Assembly (NCBI GenBank): GCA_947470185.1
Contig: CANIRZ010000001.1
Coordinates: 30,013 to 94,012 of the forward strand
Direction: 5' to 3'
Length of the DNA: 64,000 bases
Source: Sphingomonadales bacterium
Lineage (GTDB): Bacteria > Pseudomonadota > Alphaproteobacteria > Sphingomonadales > Sphingomonadaceae
The notes under the pieces were generated by a model, which did no database searches, was not told the DNA's origin, and saw nothing but the letters and a program-made list of their open reading frames with translations. Of this stretch, positions 1 to 11,050 are shown in pieces. The stretch's first letter is position 1, and each line of letters starts with the position of its first letter. Made by a program: the position numbers and the translations under genes.

Positions 1-105
1 TTTGGTCGCGAGCGGTGCAATTTTGTCCGTTGCGAACCGCTTGGTCGTGGCACGGATCATGTCGGCGTTTTCGCCAAGAGCGAAGTCTAAGGTCATGCTT
101 GTCAT
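1..105 (-). CDS. Acyl-CoA dehydrogenase (isovaleryl-CoA dehydrogenase-like), N-terminus only, runs off left edge
   Basis: Reverse complement from ATG at 105 reads MTSMTLDFALGENADMIRATTKRFATDKIAPLATK, typical N-terminus of the family; open to window edge. Confidence 0.7.
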   Translation of the reverse strand, partial: MTSMTLDFALGENADMIRATTKRFATDKIAPLATK

Positions 106-214
106 CCCATCGCTCTGCCATTTATTTGGATATGCTGCAAGCATGGGGCTAGCCAGTCAGTTACCTTTTGCCTACCGCTTGTAACATGATTTCCAAGCGA
201 GCGAATCTTCACTG

Positions 215-1450
215 ATGCATTATGATATTCTCATCGTCGGCGGCGGCCATGGCGGCGCGCAAGCGGCAATTGCACTTCGGCAGGTCAAATATGAAGGCAG
301 CATTGGCATAGTGAATGCCGAGCCTGAATATCCTTATGAGCGCCCGCCATTGTCCAAAGACTATTTTGCTGGTGACAAGGCGTTTGAACGCATCATGATC
401 CGACCCGCAGCCTTTTGGGCCGAGCGTGCCATCGACATTATGCTGGGACAGCGCGTCGATAGCGTTGACCCCGCTGCTCATCAGGTGACCGTTTTTGACG
501 GTACAATTATCTCATATGGCAGCATGATTTGGGCAACGGGCGGCAGTCCGCGGCAATTGCCCGTTGAGGGGGGCAATCTGTCCGGTATGCATGTCGTGCG
601 CACCCGTGCAGATGTCGACCGGATGCTTGATGGCCTTGATGATGTCGCGGAGGTTGCGATTGTTGGCGGCGGCTATATCGGGCTTGAGGCGGCGGCCGTG
701 CTGCGCAAAATGGGTAAGAAAGTGACTGTGCTGGAGGCCATGGACCGCGTGCTGGCGCGGGTCGCTGGCGAACCGCTGTCACGCTTTTACGAATCCGAGC
801 ATCGCGCGCATGGCGTCGACGTTCGGTTGGGCATTGAAATCACCGCTGTTGAAGGCGAGGGCTTTGTCACTGGCGTTCGCTTGGCGGATGGTGAGGTGAT
901 CCCCGCGCAGATGGTCATTGTCGGAATTGGGATCATTCCCGCCGTCGCGCCATTGCTCAATGCGGGCGCAGCCGGCGGGACAGGGGTTGATGTCGATGCC
1001 TATTGCCGGACGTCGCTGCCAGATATCTTTGCCATCGGTGATTGCGCGGCGCACGCCAACGCCTTTGCCGGCGGCAACATCATGCGCGTTGAATCTGTGC
1101 AAAACGCCAATGACATGGCGAATGCTGTGGCCAAAAGCCTGACGGGCGAGCTTACGCAATATCACGCTGTGCCATGGTTTTGGTCCAACCAATATGACCT
1201 GCGATTGCAAACCGTCGGGATCAGTGCGGGTTACGATACGACCATATTGCGCGGTGACCCCAACACACGCAGCTTTTCACTGATTTACCTAAAAGCGGGC
1301 AAAGTCATCGCGCTCGACTGTGTCAATGCCACCAAGGATTATGTGCAAGGCCGTTTGTTCGTGACCGATGGCCTTTCGCCCACGGGTGATCAATTGGCTG
1401 ACACAGCTGTTACCTTGAAGGAACTCGCCGCAGAATTGGCGGCCACCTAA
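215..1450 (+). CDS. FAD-dependent ferredoxin reductase (rhodocoxin/putidaredoxin reductase-like)
   Basis: 411 aa; N-terminal [10 protein letters not shown] and internal [11 protein letters not shown] dinucleotide-binding motifs; FAIGDCAAH. Confidence 0.9.
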   Translation: MHYDILIVGGGHGGAQAAIALRQVKYEGSIGIVNAEPEYPYERPPLSKDYFAGDKAFERIMIRPAAFWAERAIDIMLGQRVDSVDPAAHQVTVFDGTIISYGSMIWATGGSPRQLPVEGGNLSGMHVVRTRADVDRMLDGLDDVAEVAIVGGGYIGLEAAAVLRKMGKKVTVLEAMDRVLARVAGEPLSRFYESEHRAHGVDVRLGIEITAVEGEGFVTGVRLADGEVIPAQMVIVGIGIIPAVAPLLNAGAAGGTGVDVDAYCRTSLPDIFAIGDCAAHANAFAGGNIMRVESVQNANDMANAVAKSLTGELTQYHAVPWFWSNQYDLRLQTVGISAGYDTTILRGDPNTRSFSLIYLKAGKVIALDCVNATKDYVQGRLFVTDGLSPTGDQLADTAVTLKELAAELAAT

Positions 1451-1454
1451 ACAT

Positions 1455-4241
1455 TTGCCTCCGGTACGTTCCGCCCTCACGGCCATATTAGGCCCTACCA
1501 ACACAGGTAAGACACATCTTGCCGTCGAGCGGATGTGTGCGCACTCCAGCGGTATGATCGGCTTTCCCCTGCGCTTGCTGGCGCGGGAAATTTACGACCG
1601 CGTTGTGGCCATGAAAGGCGTGCAGAATGTCGCGTTGATCACAGGCGAAGAACGCATCGAGCCGCCGCAAGCGCGCTGGTATTGCTGCACCGTTGAAAGC
1701 ATGCCCATCCAGAAAGAATTTGCCTTTGTCGCGATTGACGAAGCGCAATTGGGTGCCGATCCCGAACGCGGGCATATCTTTACCGACCGCATATTGCATG
1801 CGCGCGGACGCGAGGAAACGATGATCTTGGGGTCGGAAAGCCTGCGCCCGATCATTCGGTCGCTGCTGCCCGATGCAGAGATAATCTCCCGCCCGCGCTT
1901 CTCGACGTTGAGCTACGCTGGTGCCAAGAAACTGTCGCGCTTGCCAAAGCGGTCCGCCATCGTCGCCTTTTCTATTGAACAAGTATATGCCGTGGCCGAA
2001 ACCCTGCGCCGGATGCGTGGCGGTGCGGCGGTCGTGATGGGCGCGTTGTCGCCGCGTACACGAAATGCGCAAGTGGCGATGTTTCAATCGGGCGAGGTGG
2101 ATTATCTCGTCGCCACCGACGCGATCGGCATGGGGCTGAACCTTGACGTTGCCCATGTTGCCTTTGTCAGCCTCTCCAAATTTGACGGCTCGCGCCGCCG
2201 CCGATTGACGGTTGCAGAAATGGCGCAAATTGCAGGCCGCGCTGGCCGGCACCAACGTGACGGCAGTTTTGGGACGCTGGCTGGCGAAGGCAGCGAATTC
2301 ACACCCGAAGAAGTTCTGGCGATTGAAGGGCACAGCTTCCCACGTCTGGATTGGCTCTTTTGGCGGGAGGCAAAGCCGCGTTTCAACGATATTGCCACAT
2401 TGATCGCCGATCTGGAGAAAAAGCCACATCGTCCGGGGCTTTTGCCCGCGCCAAAGGTTATCGACCTGTTGGTGTTGAAACGCTTGGCTGAATTGCCCGA
2501 TGTGAAAGCGCTCATTCGCCACCCCGTCGACGTTGCGCGCCTGTGGGAAGTCGCATGTCTGCCCGACTTCCGGCAAATGGGTGAGGAGCATCACAGCCGT
2601 TTCGTCGCGTCTTTGTGGCAGTATCTAGGCCAGAATGAACGCGTCATTCCACAGGGCGTCTATGCCAGCGAACTTGCACGGCTGGATAACATCCAAGGTG
2701 ATGTGGATACGTTGTCGGCGCGAATCGCGGCGGTGCGGACTTGGACCTATATTGCCCACCGAAGCGATTGGCTGACCAATCCGCCTGCGATGGCCGAACG
2801 TGCTCGAGCGTTGGAAGAAAAATTATCTGATGCGCTGCACGATGCGCTGCGTCAGCGGTTTGTCGATAAACGCACATCAATGTTGCTTCGGAAAGGCGCG
2901 AAAGATGTCGGTTTGCTGCCCGTCGAGATTCAGGCGGACAACCGTGTTCTGGTAGATGGCGAGGACATTGGCACTTTACAGGGCTTCGCCTTTCGGGTTG
3001 ACCCAGCGGCCAAAGCGGGTGACCGTAAATTGTTATTGGCTGCCGCCGAACGGCATTTGGCAGCCATTTTGAGACAAAAGGCAAAGGACGTAAGTATGGC
3101 AGAGGACAGCGAATTCTCGCTCGCAGCCGATGGAGAGGGCAAGCCCGCGATTTTCTGGAAGGGCGAACTTCTTGGCGCGTTGACTAAGGGTCGGACACTG
3201 CTTCAACCCGCATTTACCCCAGTGAAGGCCGTTTCCGGACTTGAAGGCGACGCTTTGCGGGACATCACCACCCGCGCCGAAGGCTGGATAGAAGCGCAAT
3301 TGGCCAAGGCAATGGGCGGCATCGTCGGGCTTTTGGACCTTGCCCAGCAAGCCGATGTCGACGGCAATGTGCGTGCACTTGCGGTGCGCTTAGCCGACGA
3401 GGGCGGTATCGCTGGCCGGCACTATCTAGCCGATGCGATTGCGGCATTGCCAAAGGAAGCACGCGGCGCAGCGCGCAAGGGCGGCATCGTGTTTGGCGCG
3501 CTTGATATTTATCACCACGCCGCGTTGAAACCTGCGGCGGCCAAATGGCGCGCAGCATTATTTGCGGCGCGTGACAGCCTTGCGATGCCCGAACTTCCGC
3601 CTGAAAGCGCGGTGCATTTGAAGGCGTGGAACTTTGCTAATGCATCCGAAGCACGCAACGCTGGCTACAGGCGCATTGGCGACGAGTATGTCCGCATTGA
3701 TTTGGCCGAACGCGTCATTAAAAAAGCGCATGAAGCCCGTGGGCAGGGCAATTTGGTCAGCATGGACATGGCCTTCGCAACGTCGCTGGGCATTAGTGAG
3801 GCTGGGTTAAAGGCATTGATGCGCGATGCAGGCTTCCGCCCTGCGGAAAAGGCACAAGAGCCGCAGGCTGAACCTGAGCCTGCATCTGACGCGGTGGCAG
3901 ACGCAGCGCAGGGTGTTGCGAGCGACGTTGCGCCAGCATCCGAAACTGAAAATGTTCAACCCGACGTCGCTGGCGAACAAGAGGCGATCGCCACCGAACC
4001 TACCGTTGCCCCTGCACCCGAACCGCAAGCTGTCACGCTCACACACTGGCGCTGGGTCGGCCTGCCAAAGCCGCGTCCGCCCGAGCAGCGTCAACAGCGT
4101 GCCAAGCCACAACATCACAAAACACACGCTGCAGGTAAGCCGCAGGCCAAGCCAGATCGCATGCCTGTTGCGCCAAAGCAAAATGCCCAGCCATCATCCT
4201 TGGCGCTGCAGTTGGCGGCGCTTAAGGGCCTCAAGCTTTAG
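1455..4241 (+). CDS. SUV3-like DEAD/DExH RNA helicase (TTG start)
   Basis: LGPTNTGKTHLAVERM Walker A, IDEAQ, ATDAIGMGLNLD, QIAGRAGR motifs; A/P/E-rich then basic C-terminal tail. Confidence 0.88.
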   Translation: MPPVRSALTAILGPTNTGKTHLAVERMCAHSSGMIGFPLRLLAREIYDRVVAMKGVQNVALITGEERIEPPQARWYCCTVESMPIQKEFAFVAIDEAQLGADPERGHIFTDRILHARGREETMILGSESLRPIIRSLLPDAEIISRPRFSTLSYAGAKKLSRLPKRSAIVAFSIEQVYAVAETLRRMRGGAAVVMGALSPRTRNAQVAMFQSGEVDYLVATDAIGMGLNLDVAHVAFVSLSKFDGSRRRRLTVAEMAQIAGRAGRHQRDGSFGTLAGEGSEFTPEEVLAIEGHSFPRLDWLFWREAKPRFNDIATLIADLEKKPHRPGLLPAPKVIDLLVLKRLAELPDVKALIRHPVDVARLWEVACLPDFRQMGEEHHSRFVASLWQYLGQNERVIPQGVYASELARLDNIQGDVDTLSARIAAVRTWTYIAHRSDWLTNPPAMAERARALEEKLSDALHDALRQRFVDKRTSMLLRKGAKDVGLLPVEIQADNRVLVDGEDIGTLQGFAFRVDPAAKAGDRKLLLAAAERHLAAILRQKAKDVSMAEDSEFSLAADGEGKPAIFWKGELLGALTKGRTLLQPAFTPVKAVSGLEGDALRDITTRAEGWIEAQLAKAMGGIVGLLDLAQQADVDGNVRALAVRLADEGGIAGRHYLADAIAALPKEARGAARKGGIVFGALDIYHHAALKPAAAKWRAALFAARDSLAMPELPPESAVHLKAWNFANASEARNAGYRRIGDEYVRIDLAERVIKKAHEARGQGNLVSMDMAFATSLGISEAGLKALMRDAGFRPAEKAQEPQAEPEPASDAVADAAQGVASDVAPASETENVQPDVAGEQEAIATEPTVAPAPEPQAVTLTHWRWVGLPKPRPPEQRQQRAKPQHHKTHAAGKPQAKPDRMPVAPKQNAQPSSLALQLAALKGLKL

Positions 4242-4256
4242 ACGGTCGGGGCGACT

Positions 4257-4505
4257 TTGCGGATCGACAAGCTCCTTTTCTTTCTGCGCTTCGCCAAGAG
4301 CCGAACGCTTGCCCAAGGCTGGGCCGAGGCGGGGCATATCCGCGTCAATGGCCGCCGAGTTGAAAAGGCAAGCCTGCCGATCGTCACGGGGGACGTCATT
4401 ACCATGCCAATTGGTGAAACCGTTGTGACCCTAAAGCTTCTTTCGATGCCCTTTCGGCGGGGTCCAGCGTCTGAGGCACAGCTTTGCTATCAACTGATAG
4501 ACTAA
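4257..4505 (+). CDS. RNA-binding S4 domain protein (HslR-like; TTG start)
   Basis: MRIDKLLFFLRFAKSRTLAQGWAEAGHIRVNGRRVEKA S4 motif. Confidence 0.8.
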   Translation: MRIDKLLFFLRFAKSRTLAQGWAEAGHIRVNGRRVEKASLPIVTGDVITMPIGETVVTLKLLSMPFRRGPASEAQLCYQLID

Positions 4506-4611
4506 AAATTGGCAGGCATTTGCATTCGGCCGTTGACTTCCCCCCGCGCCTCGCAATAGGCACTCGGAGTGAAGTGGCTTACGTACCGCCACCTATAGGA
4601 GAGTTCCGCAA

Positions 4612-4950
4612 GTGACTTATGTTGTTACCGATGCCTGCATCCGCTGCAAATATATGGACTGCGTTGAAGTATGTCCGGTGGATTGCTTTTACGAAGGCGA
4701 CAACATGCTCGTCATTAACCCCAATGAATGCATCGATTGCGGCGTTTGTGAACCAGAATGCCCCGCAGAAGCCATTTTGCCAGATACCGAAAGCGGTCTT
4801 GAGCAATGGCTTGAATTGAACGCCACCTACAGCGCCGAATGGCCGAATATCACCACTAGCCGTGAACCACCTGCCGATGCAGATGAGTTTAAGGGCGAAG
4901 AAGGCAAATTCGACAAATATTTCAGCGCTGATCCCGGCGAGGGCGACTAA
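4612..4950 (+). CDS. fdxA: Ferredoxin FdxA (7Fe-8S type), GTG start
   Basis: [29 protein letters not shown]...[12 protein letters not shown]. Confidence 0.95.
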   Translation: MTYVVTDACIRCKYMDCVEVCPVDCFYEGDNMLVINPNECIDCGVCEPECPAEAILPDTESGLEQWLELNATYSAEWPNITTSREPPADADEFKGEEGKFDKYFSADPGEGD

Positions 4951-6239
4951 GCCTTTTCGGTGCGGTGCGCCTTCAACCAGCTTTTTTGATAGCTTTCGAC
5001 TTCACGAAGCGCGGCAAACACCGTGAGGTCGGATTGTACCCTGCCAGTGCGGCCAAGCGCATAAATCTGGCTGTAGAACCAATATTGGGTCGCAAAACCT
5101 TCTATGCCGCGTATCATCTTGAGCTTGCGCAAGGACGAAAGCCATTCGGGCAGCAGCTTCAACTGGTTTTCGACCCTAGGAAGCATAGCCATGCCGCCCA
5201 GCAGCCGCTTGGGCGCCTCGGGCATTACACATAATGGCCTGGCAAGGCCGATGACGTCGGCGGCACCGTTACGCAGCGCTTGCTCCATGGCGGATGCACT
5301 GCGGAAACCGCCAGTCACCATCAGTGGTATTGTTAATTCGGCCTTCATTGCTTGCGCAAAATCAACAAAATAGGCCTCACGCGCGAGCGTGGTGTCCGCC
5401 ACATTTTGCGTTTCTTCGACTTCCATGCCTTCGAGGCCCAGAAGTTTTGGCTGTTCATAGGTACCGCCGGAGATCTCGATGAGGTCAACGCCAGCTTCCT
5501 GCAACCAGCGTGCAACCTGAAGGCTGTCTTCAAAGGCGAAACCGCCGCGCTGGAAATCGGCACTGTTCAATTTGACTGAAATGGGGAAGTCACGCCCAAC
5601 CAAAGTACGCACTGTATTCAGCGTGAACATCAGAAAACGTGCGCGATTGACAAGGCTTCCGCCCCAACGGTCCGTGCGCTGGTTGGACCGTGGGCTCAAA
5701 AACTGCGAAATAAGATAGCCATGTGCGGCATGGATTTGGACGCCGGTGAAACCGCCATTTTTGCAGTGCAAAGCCGCCTGACCAAAACGGCCAATCAAGT
5801 TCAAAATTTCGTCTTCGGTGAGCGCGACCGGTATGCCAAATTGTCCACCCGGTAGCCCCAATTTGACAGCGGAAGGCGCCTTGGGGTGCGGATTGACCGC
5901 GCGCATGGTTTGCCGTCCGGCGTGGCTAATTTGCGCCCAAAAATGGTTGCCATTGCGTGTTGCTGCTTTAGTCCACGCCTGAAGCGCATCCATCATCTCT
6001 TCGTCCGGCTGTCCGTTAAAAAAGACGTTACCGGGACGTTCCAGATGATTGGCATCAATATGGATATTGCCCGAGATATGCAGGCCAGCCCCGCCATCTG
6101 ACCAAATGCCATATAATCGCTGCAGTTCGGGCGTCGGACGACCCATTGGATCAGCCAACCCCTCGGTCATCGCGGCCTTTGCGATACGATTATTCAAAAC
6201 CGCCCCGCATGGCATTGTCAAAGTGCTATTTAGTCTCAC
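4947..6239 (-). CDS. NADH:flavin oxidoreductase / old yellow enzyme family
   Basis: 430 aa; N-terminal [40 protein letters not shown] motif. Confidence 0.9.
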   Translation of the reverse strand: MRLNSTLTMPCGAVLNNRIAKAAMTEGLADPMGRPTPELQRLYGIWSDGGAGLHISGNIHIDANHLERPGNVFFNGQPDEEMMDALQAWTKAATRNGNHFWAQISHAGRQTMRAVNPHPKAPSAVKLGLPGGQFGIPVALTEDEILNLIGRFGQAALHCKNGGFTGVQIHAAHGYLISQFLSPRSNQRTDRWGGSLVNRARFLMFTLNTVRTLVGRDFPISVKLNSADFQRGGFAFEDSLQVARWLQEAGVDLIEISGGTYEQPKLLGLEGMEVEETQNVADTTLAREAYFVDFAQAMKAELTIPLMVTGGFRSASAMEQALRNGAADVIGLARPLCVMPEAPKRLLGGMAMLPRVENQLKLLPEWLSSLRKLKMIRGIEGFATQYWFYSQIYALGRTGRVQSDLTVFAALREVESYQKSWLKAHRTEKA

Positions 6240-6541
6240 TTTGGTTCGCTTGCTGTATCGGGTTTTGTGGTGCCAGCGGGTTCCGTTTCCATCGGTGGCG
6301 CTTTGGCGGCATCCGTCTTTGGTGCTTCGACGTTGGCTGGTTTTGAAGCCGCAGGCGCGGCATCAAGCGTTGCTTCGTCGGTCGATTCATCGGTATTAAT
6401 CATGTCGTCGCTGATCGTACCTTTCAGACTTTCGAGATTATCCATACGTGTTTCTGTGACTTGATTGTCTTCCTTGGAACTGCCGCAGGCAGACACCAGA
6501 AGCAGTAGGGCAAGGGCCGGCATTAGTCGGGAAAAGCGCAT
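6236..6541 (-). CDS. Hypothetical lipoprotein
   Basis: MRFSRLMPALALLLLVSACGSS lipobox; stop overlaps start of OYE gene. Confidence 0.6.
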   Translation of the reverse strand: MRFSRLMPALALLLLVSACGSSKEDNQVTETRMDNLESLKGTISDDMINTDESTDEATLDAAPAASKPANVEAPKTDAAKAPPMETEPAGTTKPDTASEPK

Positions 6542-6556
6542 GATATCCTCGTTCAT

Positions 6557-7234
6557 CTATTTCGGCGCGACCGTACAATTTCCGGTCGTTTTCGCAAGAC
6601 TATTGAGAAAGCTGACAAAAGTGGCGCGCAATGCGGCGTCAAAATCTGCGAGCGTTGCCTCAATACCCAAAGCGGCAAGGCTCGTGACCGGATATTCGGA
6701 TATACCGCATGGTACGATGCCCGAAAAATGGTTCAGATCGGGTGCGATATTAACCGCAAAGCCGTGCATCGTGACCCATTTGCGGATCCGCACGCCAATG
6801 GCGCCAATCTTTGCCTCTTGGCCGTTTTTTGTGTCGCACCAGATACCCACGCGGCCCTCTGCGCGGCGCGCTTCGACCCCAAAATGTCCAAGGGCTTCGA
6901 TTACCCAGCCTTCCAACGCATGGACGTAGCAGCGCACATCTTTACCCCTATGCGCAAGGTCAAGCATGACATATCCCACGCGCTGGCCAGGGCCATGGTA
7001 GGTGTACCGCCCACCGCGTCCGGTGTCATAAACCGGAAACTGTTGGCTCAGCAGCTCGGCAGGGTCTGCACTCGTTCCGCTGGTGTACAAAGGCGGGTGT
7101 TCAAGCAGCCATACAAGCTCGCGCGCGCCGGTATCGCGTATTGCAGCCTGCAACGCTCCCATACGCGCGACCGCGTCGGGGTAAGGGGTCAGGCCTTCGG
7201 AAACGTCCCAGTCGATATTGCCATCCAAAATCAT
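6557..7234 (-). CDS. lipB: Octanoyltransferase LipB
   Basis: [57 protein letters not shown]; start at MILDGNIDW. Confidence 0.93.
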   Translation of the reverse strand: MILDGNIDWDVSEGLTPYPDAVARMGALQAAIRDTGARELVWLLEHPPLYTSGTSADPAELLSQQFPVYDTGRGGRYTYHGPGQRVGYVMLDLAHRGKDVRCYVHALEGWVIEALGHFGVEARRAEGRVGIWCDTKNGQEAKIGAIGVRIRKWVTMHGFAVNIAPDLNHFSGIVPCGISEYPVTSLAALGIEATLADFDAALRATFVSFLNSLAKTTGNCTVAPK

Positions 7235-7310
7235 GTAGCAGCCTTTAGCATGGCGCAAGCGCCTTGCCACCGCATATGTCTATCTCTACGCCCCAGCTAT
7301 GCAGACGAAC

Positions 7311-8057
7311 AAAATGCCAAAGAAGCTTGATTACCGGACCGTGTGGTCTGATGCGCGCAATATGTTTGCGGCGGACAAAGACGCGATTGTTGCAATCGCC
7401 GGCTTCTTCATCTTTTTGACAGCTTGGATTTCTGGTTTTCTGGTGCCGCCATTGATGATCGACACTTTGGAAAATGCGGACACGGCAGTTGCAACGCTCA
7501 GCAGCTATTTTGAGGTCAATTGGCCTATATTGCTGCCAAGCATGATGGTGACGATGTATGGGAGTTTGTCGCTCTATGTCCTGCTGTCGGGGCGTACTTT
7601 GACCAAAGTAGGGGACGCCCTTGGCGTCGCGGCGGCATTGTTTGTGCCCTATCTGGTGGCAAGTTTGTTGGTGGGATGGGCCACATTGGCTGGATTTTTC
7701 CTCCTCGTGATACCCGGGCTTTATCTGTCAGGGCGGTTTGCATTGCTGCCTGCGGTGATCGCGGGGGATAGTCGCCGCGGCATGCATGCATCGGTCCTTC
7801 GCACTTGGAACGTCACGCGTAACTATGGTTGGGCGATTTTGATATTGATGCTGTTCGTTGCGCTCGCAGTGCGCCTAGCATCCGGGATCGCGGGCGGCGC
7901 AGTTGATGCCGTTTCCCAATCCATCGCAGGCGAGGCGGGGATTCCGATCCTTCAGTCAGGCGTTAGCGCGCTCTTCGTCACTGTCGAGGCCGTGGCTTTC
8001 ATCTTGATGCTCGCTGCCGTCAACCGTCAACTTTCGGCGCAAACCCCTCATCAATAA
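7311..8057 (+). CDS. Hypothetical multi-pass membrane protein
   Basis: Long hydrophobic segments; starts MPKKLDYRTVWSDARNMFAADK. Confidence 0.65.
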   Translation, partial: KMPKKLDYRTVWSDARNMFAADKDAIVAIAGFFIFLTAWISGFLVPPLMIDTLENADTAVATLSSYFEVNWPILLPSMMVTMYGSLSLYVLLSGRTLTKVGDALGVAAALFVPYLVASLLVGWATLAGFFLLVIPGLYLSGRFALLPAVIAGDSRRGMHASVLRTWNVTRNYGWAILILMLFVALAVRLASGIAGGAVDAVSQSIAGEAGIPILQSGVSALFVTVEAVAFILMLAAVNRQLSAQTPHQ

Positions 8058-8634
8058 GCGGGATGTGCGGTGCTGCATCGCGGGGGATGAGGCCAGTGAT
8101 GCGCGGGTCGGGGAAAGTTTCCAACTGTCGTTGGTAGGCGACGAAGCCCGATCTCTGATAAAAAGTGAGCGCATGCGGGCCGTCTAGCGTGCAGGTATGT
8201 ACCCACAACCGTTGCATGTCAGCCTCTGCCCAAGCCATTTGCAGCGCCATCGCCATCAGCCATTTGCCATGCCCCTTGCCGGTGAGTTCTGGCACCAGGC
8301 CGAAAAAGGCAATTTCACATTGCTCAGGCAGCCGAAAGTCGAGTTCCAAAATGCCGACCTCAATTCCCCGCCGGTCAAGAACGGCCCAAATGCGCACCAT
8401 TGGGTCATGAATGATCTGCAACAGATCGGCATCGCTCAGCTCAAGCCGTGAGAACCAAAGCCACGGCTCACCAATGCGACGATAAAGCGTGCGATATCGC
8501 TCGGCCGTTGGTGCCAGCCACCGGTCCAGTTGCAATTCCGACGCCGGCATAGCCCGCAGGGGCGGGCGGCTGGTCATTTCCAGCGATGTAACAATTGCCC
8601 CAAGGTCGCCAATGGCAATCGGACTATACACCAT
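8020..8634 (-). CDS. GNAT family N-acetyltransferase
   Basis: PELTGKGHGKWLMAMAL acetyl-CoA motif; HTCTLDGPHALTFYQRSGF; start may be internal at 8577. Confidence 0.82.
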   Translation of the reverse strand: MVYSPIAIGDLGAIVTSLEMTSRPPLRAMPASELQLDRWLAPTAERYRTLYRRIGEPWLWFSRLELSDADLLQIIHDPMVRIWAVLDRRGIEVGILELDFRLPEQCEIAFFGLVPELTGKGHGKWLMAMALQMAWAEADMQRLWVHTCTLDGPHALTFYQRSGFVAYQRQLETFPDPRITGLIPRDAAPHIPLIDEGFAPKVDG

Positions 8635-8640
8635 TGGGGA

Positions 8641-9498
8641 TCAGTCCCACGCAACTTGCGGCGGAAGGCTCATCAATATGGCGTCCACATTACCGCCGGT
8701 CTTTAGACCAAAGGTCGTGCCGCGGTCATATACCAGATTAAACTCGGCATAGAGGCCGCGCCAGCGCAATTGCGCCTGCTTTTCTTCCGCTGTGAACGGC
8801 TGGTTCATCCGGCGGCGAACAAGCTTTGGGAAGATGTCCAGAAAGGCATTGCCGACATCGCGGGTCAAAGCGAAATTTTGTTCAAACAAGGCATCGCTGC
8901 TATTTTCGAGATGATCGTAAAATATGCCGCCCACGCCGCGATGGATATTGCGATGCGGAATCCAGAAATAATCCTCTGCCCATTTGCGATAGCGTTCATA
9001 CACATCGGGGCCATAAGGCGCGCAAGCAGCACGCAGCCGCGCATGGAAATCGGCAGTATCCTCTTCATAGGGGATCGGAGGGTTCAGGTCAGCGCCGCCG
9101 CCAAACCAGCTTTTCGTCGTAACAAGATAGCGGGTATTCATGTGGACGGCTGGCACATGCGGGTTCGCCATATGCGCAACCAAGCTGATACCGGTAGCAA
9201 AGAAATTAGGGTCTTCCGCCGCGCCATGAATGGTTTTGGCAAATTCGGGGTTAAAACTGCCGCCTACGGTGGAGACGTTTACGCCGACTTTTTCGAAGAC
9301 CTTGCCCTTCATCACGCCGCGTACGCCGCCGCCGCCGGGGGAGCCGTCATGATCATTGCGATCCCATGGCATATATTCAAACGAGGCGTCCGAGCCTGCT
9401 TCGCGCTCAATGGCTTCAAACGCGGCGCAGATGTTGTCGCGCAGCGATTCGAAAGAGGTTCGTGCGGCCTGTTGGCGATCATCAAGGATCAGGGTCAC
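8641..9498 (-). CDS. hemF: Oxygen-dependent coproporphyrinogen III oxidase
   Basis: GGGVRGVMKGKVFEKVGVNVSTVGG; WFGGGADLNP; RRGLYAEFNLVYDRGTTFGLKTGG-type C-terminus. Confidence 0.95.
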   Translation of the reverse strand: MTLILDDRQQAARTSFESLRDNICAAFEAIEREAGSDASFEYMPWDRNDHDGSPGGGGVRGVMKGKVFEKVGVNVSTVGGSFNPEFAKTIHGAAEDPNFFATGISLVAHMANPHVPAVHMNTRYLVTTKSWFGGGADLNPPIPYEEDTADFHARLRAACAPYGPDVYERYRKWAEDYFWIPHRNIHRGVGGIFYDHLENSSDALFEQNFALTRDVGNAFLDIFPKLVRRRMNQPFTAEEKQAQLRWRGLYAEFNLVYDRGTTFGLKTGGNVDAILMSLPPQVAWD

Positions 9499-9956
9499 AA
9501 ATTACCTCCTGGAAATGAATGAGTTTGTCGCAGACCTTCGGCAAGAGCGATGCCAGCCGACACAGAAATGTTCAAGGACCGAAATCCTGCGGCCATGGGG
9601 ATATATACCCGCGCATCGGCTCGTGCATGGACTTCGGGAGGCGCACCGCTGCTTTCGGACCCCATCAAAATAACGTCGTCAGGTTGAAACGCGAACTGGG
9701 GCAGGGGCGTAGACGCTTTACTCGACATCAAAACGATCCGTGCGCCCTCCAATGAACCCAGAAACGCGGTCCAATCGGGATGCCGCTGAATTTTCACATG
9801 GTCGATATAATCCATAGCGGAACGTTTCAGCGTGCGTTCGGAAAACGCAAAACCACATGGTTCGATAATGTCGCATGTCACGCCAAAACAAGCAGATGTG
9901 CGCAAAACCGCACCGACATTCCCGGCCATGTCCGGCTGATACAGCGCGATGCGCAT
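9495..9956 (-). CDS. trmL: tRNA (cytidine(34)-2'-O)-methyltransferase
   Basis: MRIALYQPDMAGNVGAVLRTSACFG; LMGSESSGAPPEVH; SPOUT family. Confidence 0.92.
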   Translation of the reverse strand: MRIALYQPDMAGNVGAVLRTSACFGVTCDIIEPCGFAFSERTLKRSAMDYIDHVKIQRHPDWTAFLGSLEGARIVLMSSKASTPLPQFAFQPDDVILMGSESSGAPPEVHARADARVYIPMAAGFRSLNISVSAGIALAEGLRQTHSFPGGNL

Positions 9957-10369
9957 GCGACACTCCTCACTAAAAACCTATCGTGCGGCAATTAGCGTGT
10001 ATCGCGGCCGACCTACAAACGGTTATTGCGTTAAAAATGGAGCGCGCTGACAAGATGCAGTCGCGCGCCACAGGGATAGATCGGAATACCAAAATAGCGG
10101 CACATAAAAAAATTAACCACGTCTCTAAGTTTGTCGGATTAACTGCCGTATAATTGAATTAGGCCATAAGGTCATGATTTCGTCAACTTCAATGTTGTGA
10201 CACTGGACCGTCAGAAATCATGGCCTCATTTGGCCGATTAAGCTGCGCTGCTTGGCAGCCATGCTTGAACATATCGGCTTCCGGATGCCGCCCACCCACA
10301 CAGCACCGGAAGCCGGTACATCTCAATATGGGCACGAAACCATAAGCGCGCGGGGGTTGCGCTCTAAAC

Positions 10370-10909
10370 TTAGCGCATCTTGCGCGCGGCCTGACGTTCT
10401 TCAATTGAAATGCTGTCGTCTTGATTGGCATCTACATTACTAAAGCGTGCGTCAATCGCAGCGCGAAATTCTGATTGTGACACAGCCTTGTCCCCATTGA
10501 TATCGGCGCGTGCCATCATGACCATGGCGCCCAAACGGCGAGGTTGGCGGCCTTCACGCATGCCCGCCCCGATGCGTTCCATTCGCTTTTTGCGTCGGTC
10601 TGCACGTCGCTCTGCGCCTGCTTCATGTATGGCCATAAACTCACTTTGACTAATCGAGCCGTCACCATTGCTATCCATCTTCGCGAAATGCTTTGCCATC
10701 ATGGCGGTCCGGTCGGCTGCGTTTAATGTGCCGTCGCCATTTAGATCCATCTTGGCAAAGCGCGCATCTGCTGCTGCTATGGCTTCGGCCTTGGTGACAA
10801 TGCGATTTCCGTCTGCATCGGCTTTAACTGGTGCCGCATGCAGCACCCCTGCGGAAGAAACAGAGAGGATCATTAGGCCAGTATAGATTGAGAGTTTATT
10901 CACCGTCAT
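10370..10909 (-). CDS. Secreted EF-hand domain protein
   Basis: Signal peptide plus loops DADGNRIVTKAE, DLNGDGTLNAAD, DSNGDGSISQSE, DINGDKAVSQSE, DANQDDSISIEE. Confidence 0.85.
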   Translation of the reverse strand: MTVNKLSIYTGLMILSVSSAGVLHAAPVKADADGNRIVTKAEAIAAADARFAKMDLNGDGTLNAADRTAMMAKHFAKMDSNGDGSISQSEFMAIHEAGAERRADRRKKRMERIGAGMREGRQPRRLGAMVMMARADINGDKAVSQSEFRAAIDARFSNVDANQDDSISIEERQAARKMR

Positions 10910-11050
10910 AGCTCCTTGTTATCATCTGCATATTTGAAGATCGCATTTTATAGGATGTATCATTCACACCTGCCTGTCGAGACAATGGCTGCTTTGTCGC
11001 AAGCTGTATTAGTTTAGCGGTGCAAATAATGAGATGAAATCAAGAAAAGT

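Noticed and set aside
2-184. 60-aa + strand ORF at the left edge
   Set aside because: The opposite strand encodes a recognisable acyl-CoA dehydrogenase N-terminus.
1488-2594. 368-aa minus-strand ORF antisense to the SUV3-like helicase
   Set aside because: Overlaps a clearly recognised helicase; composition typical of an antisense open frame in GC-rich DNA.
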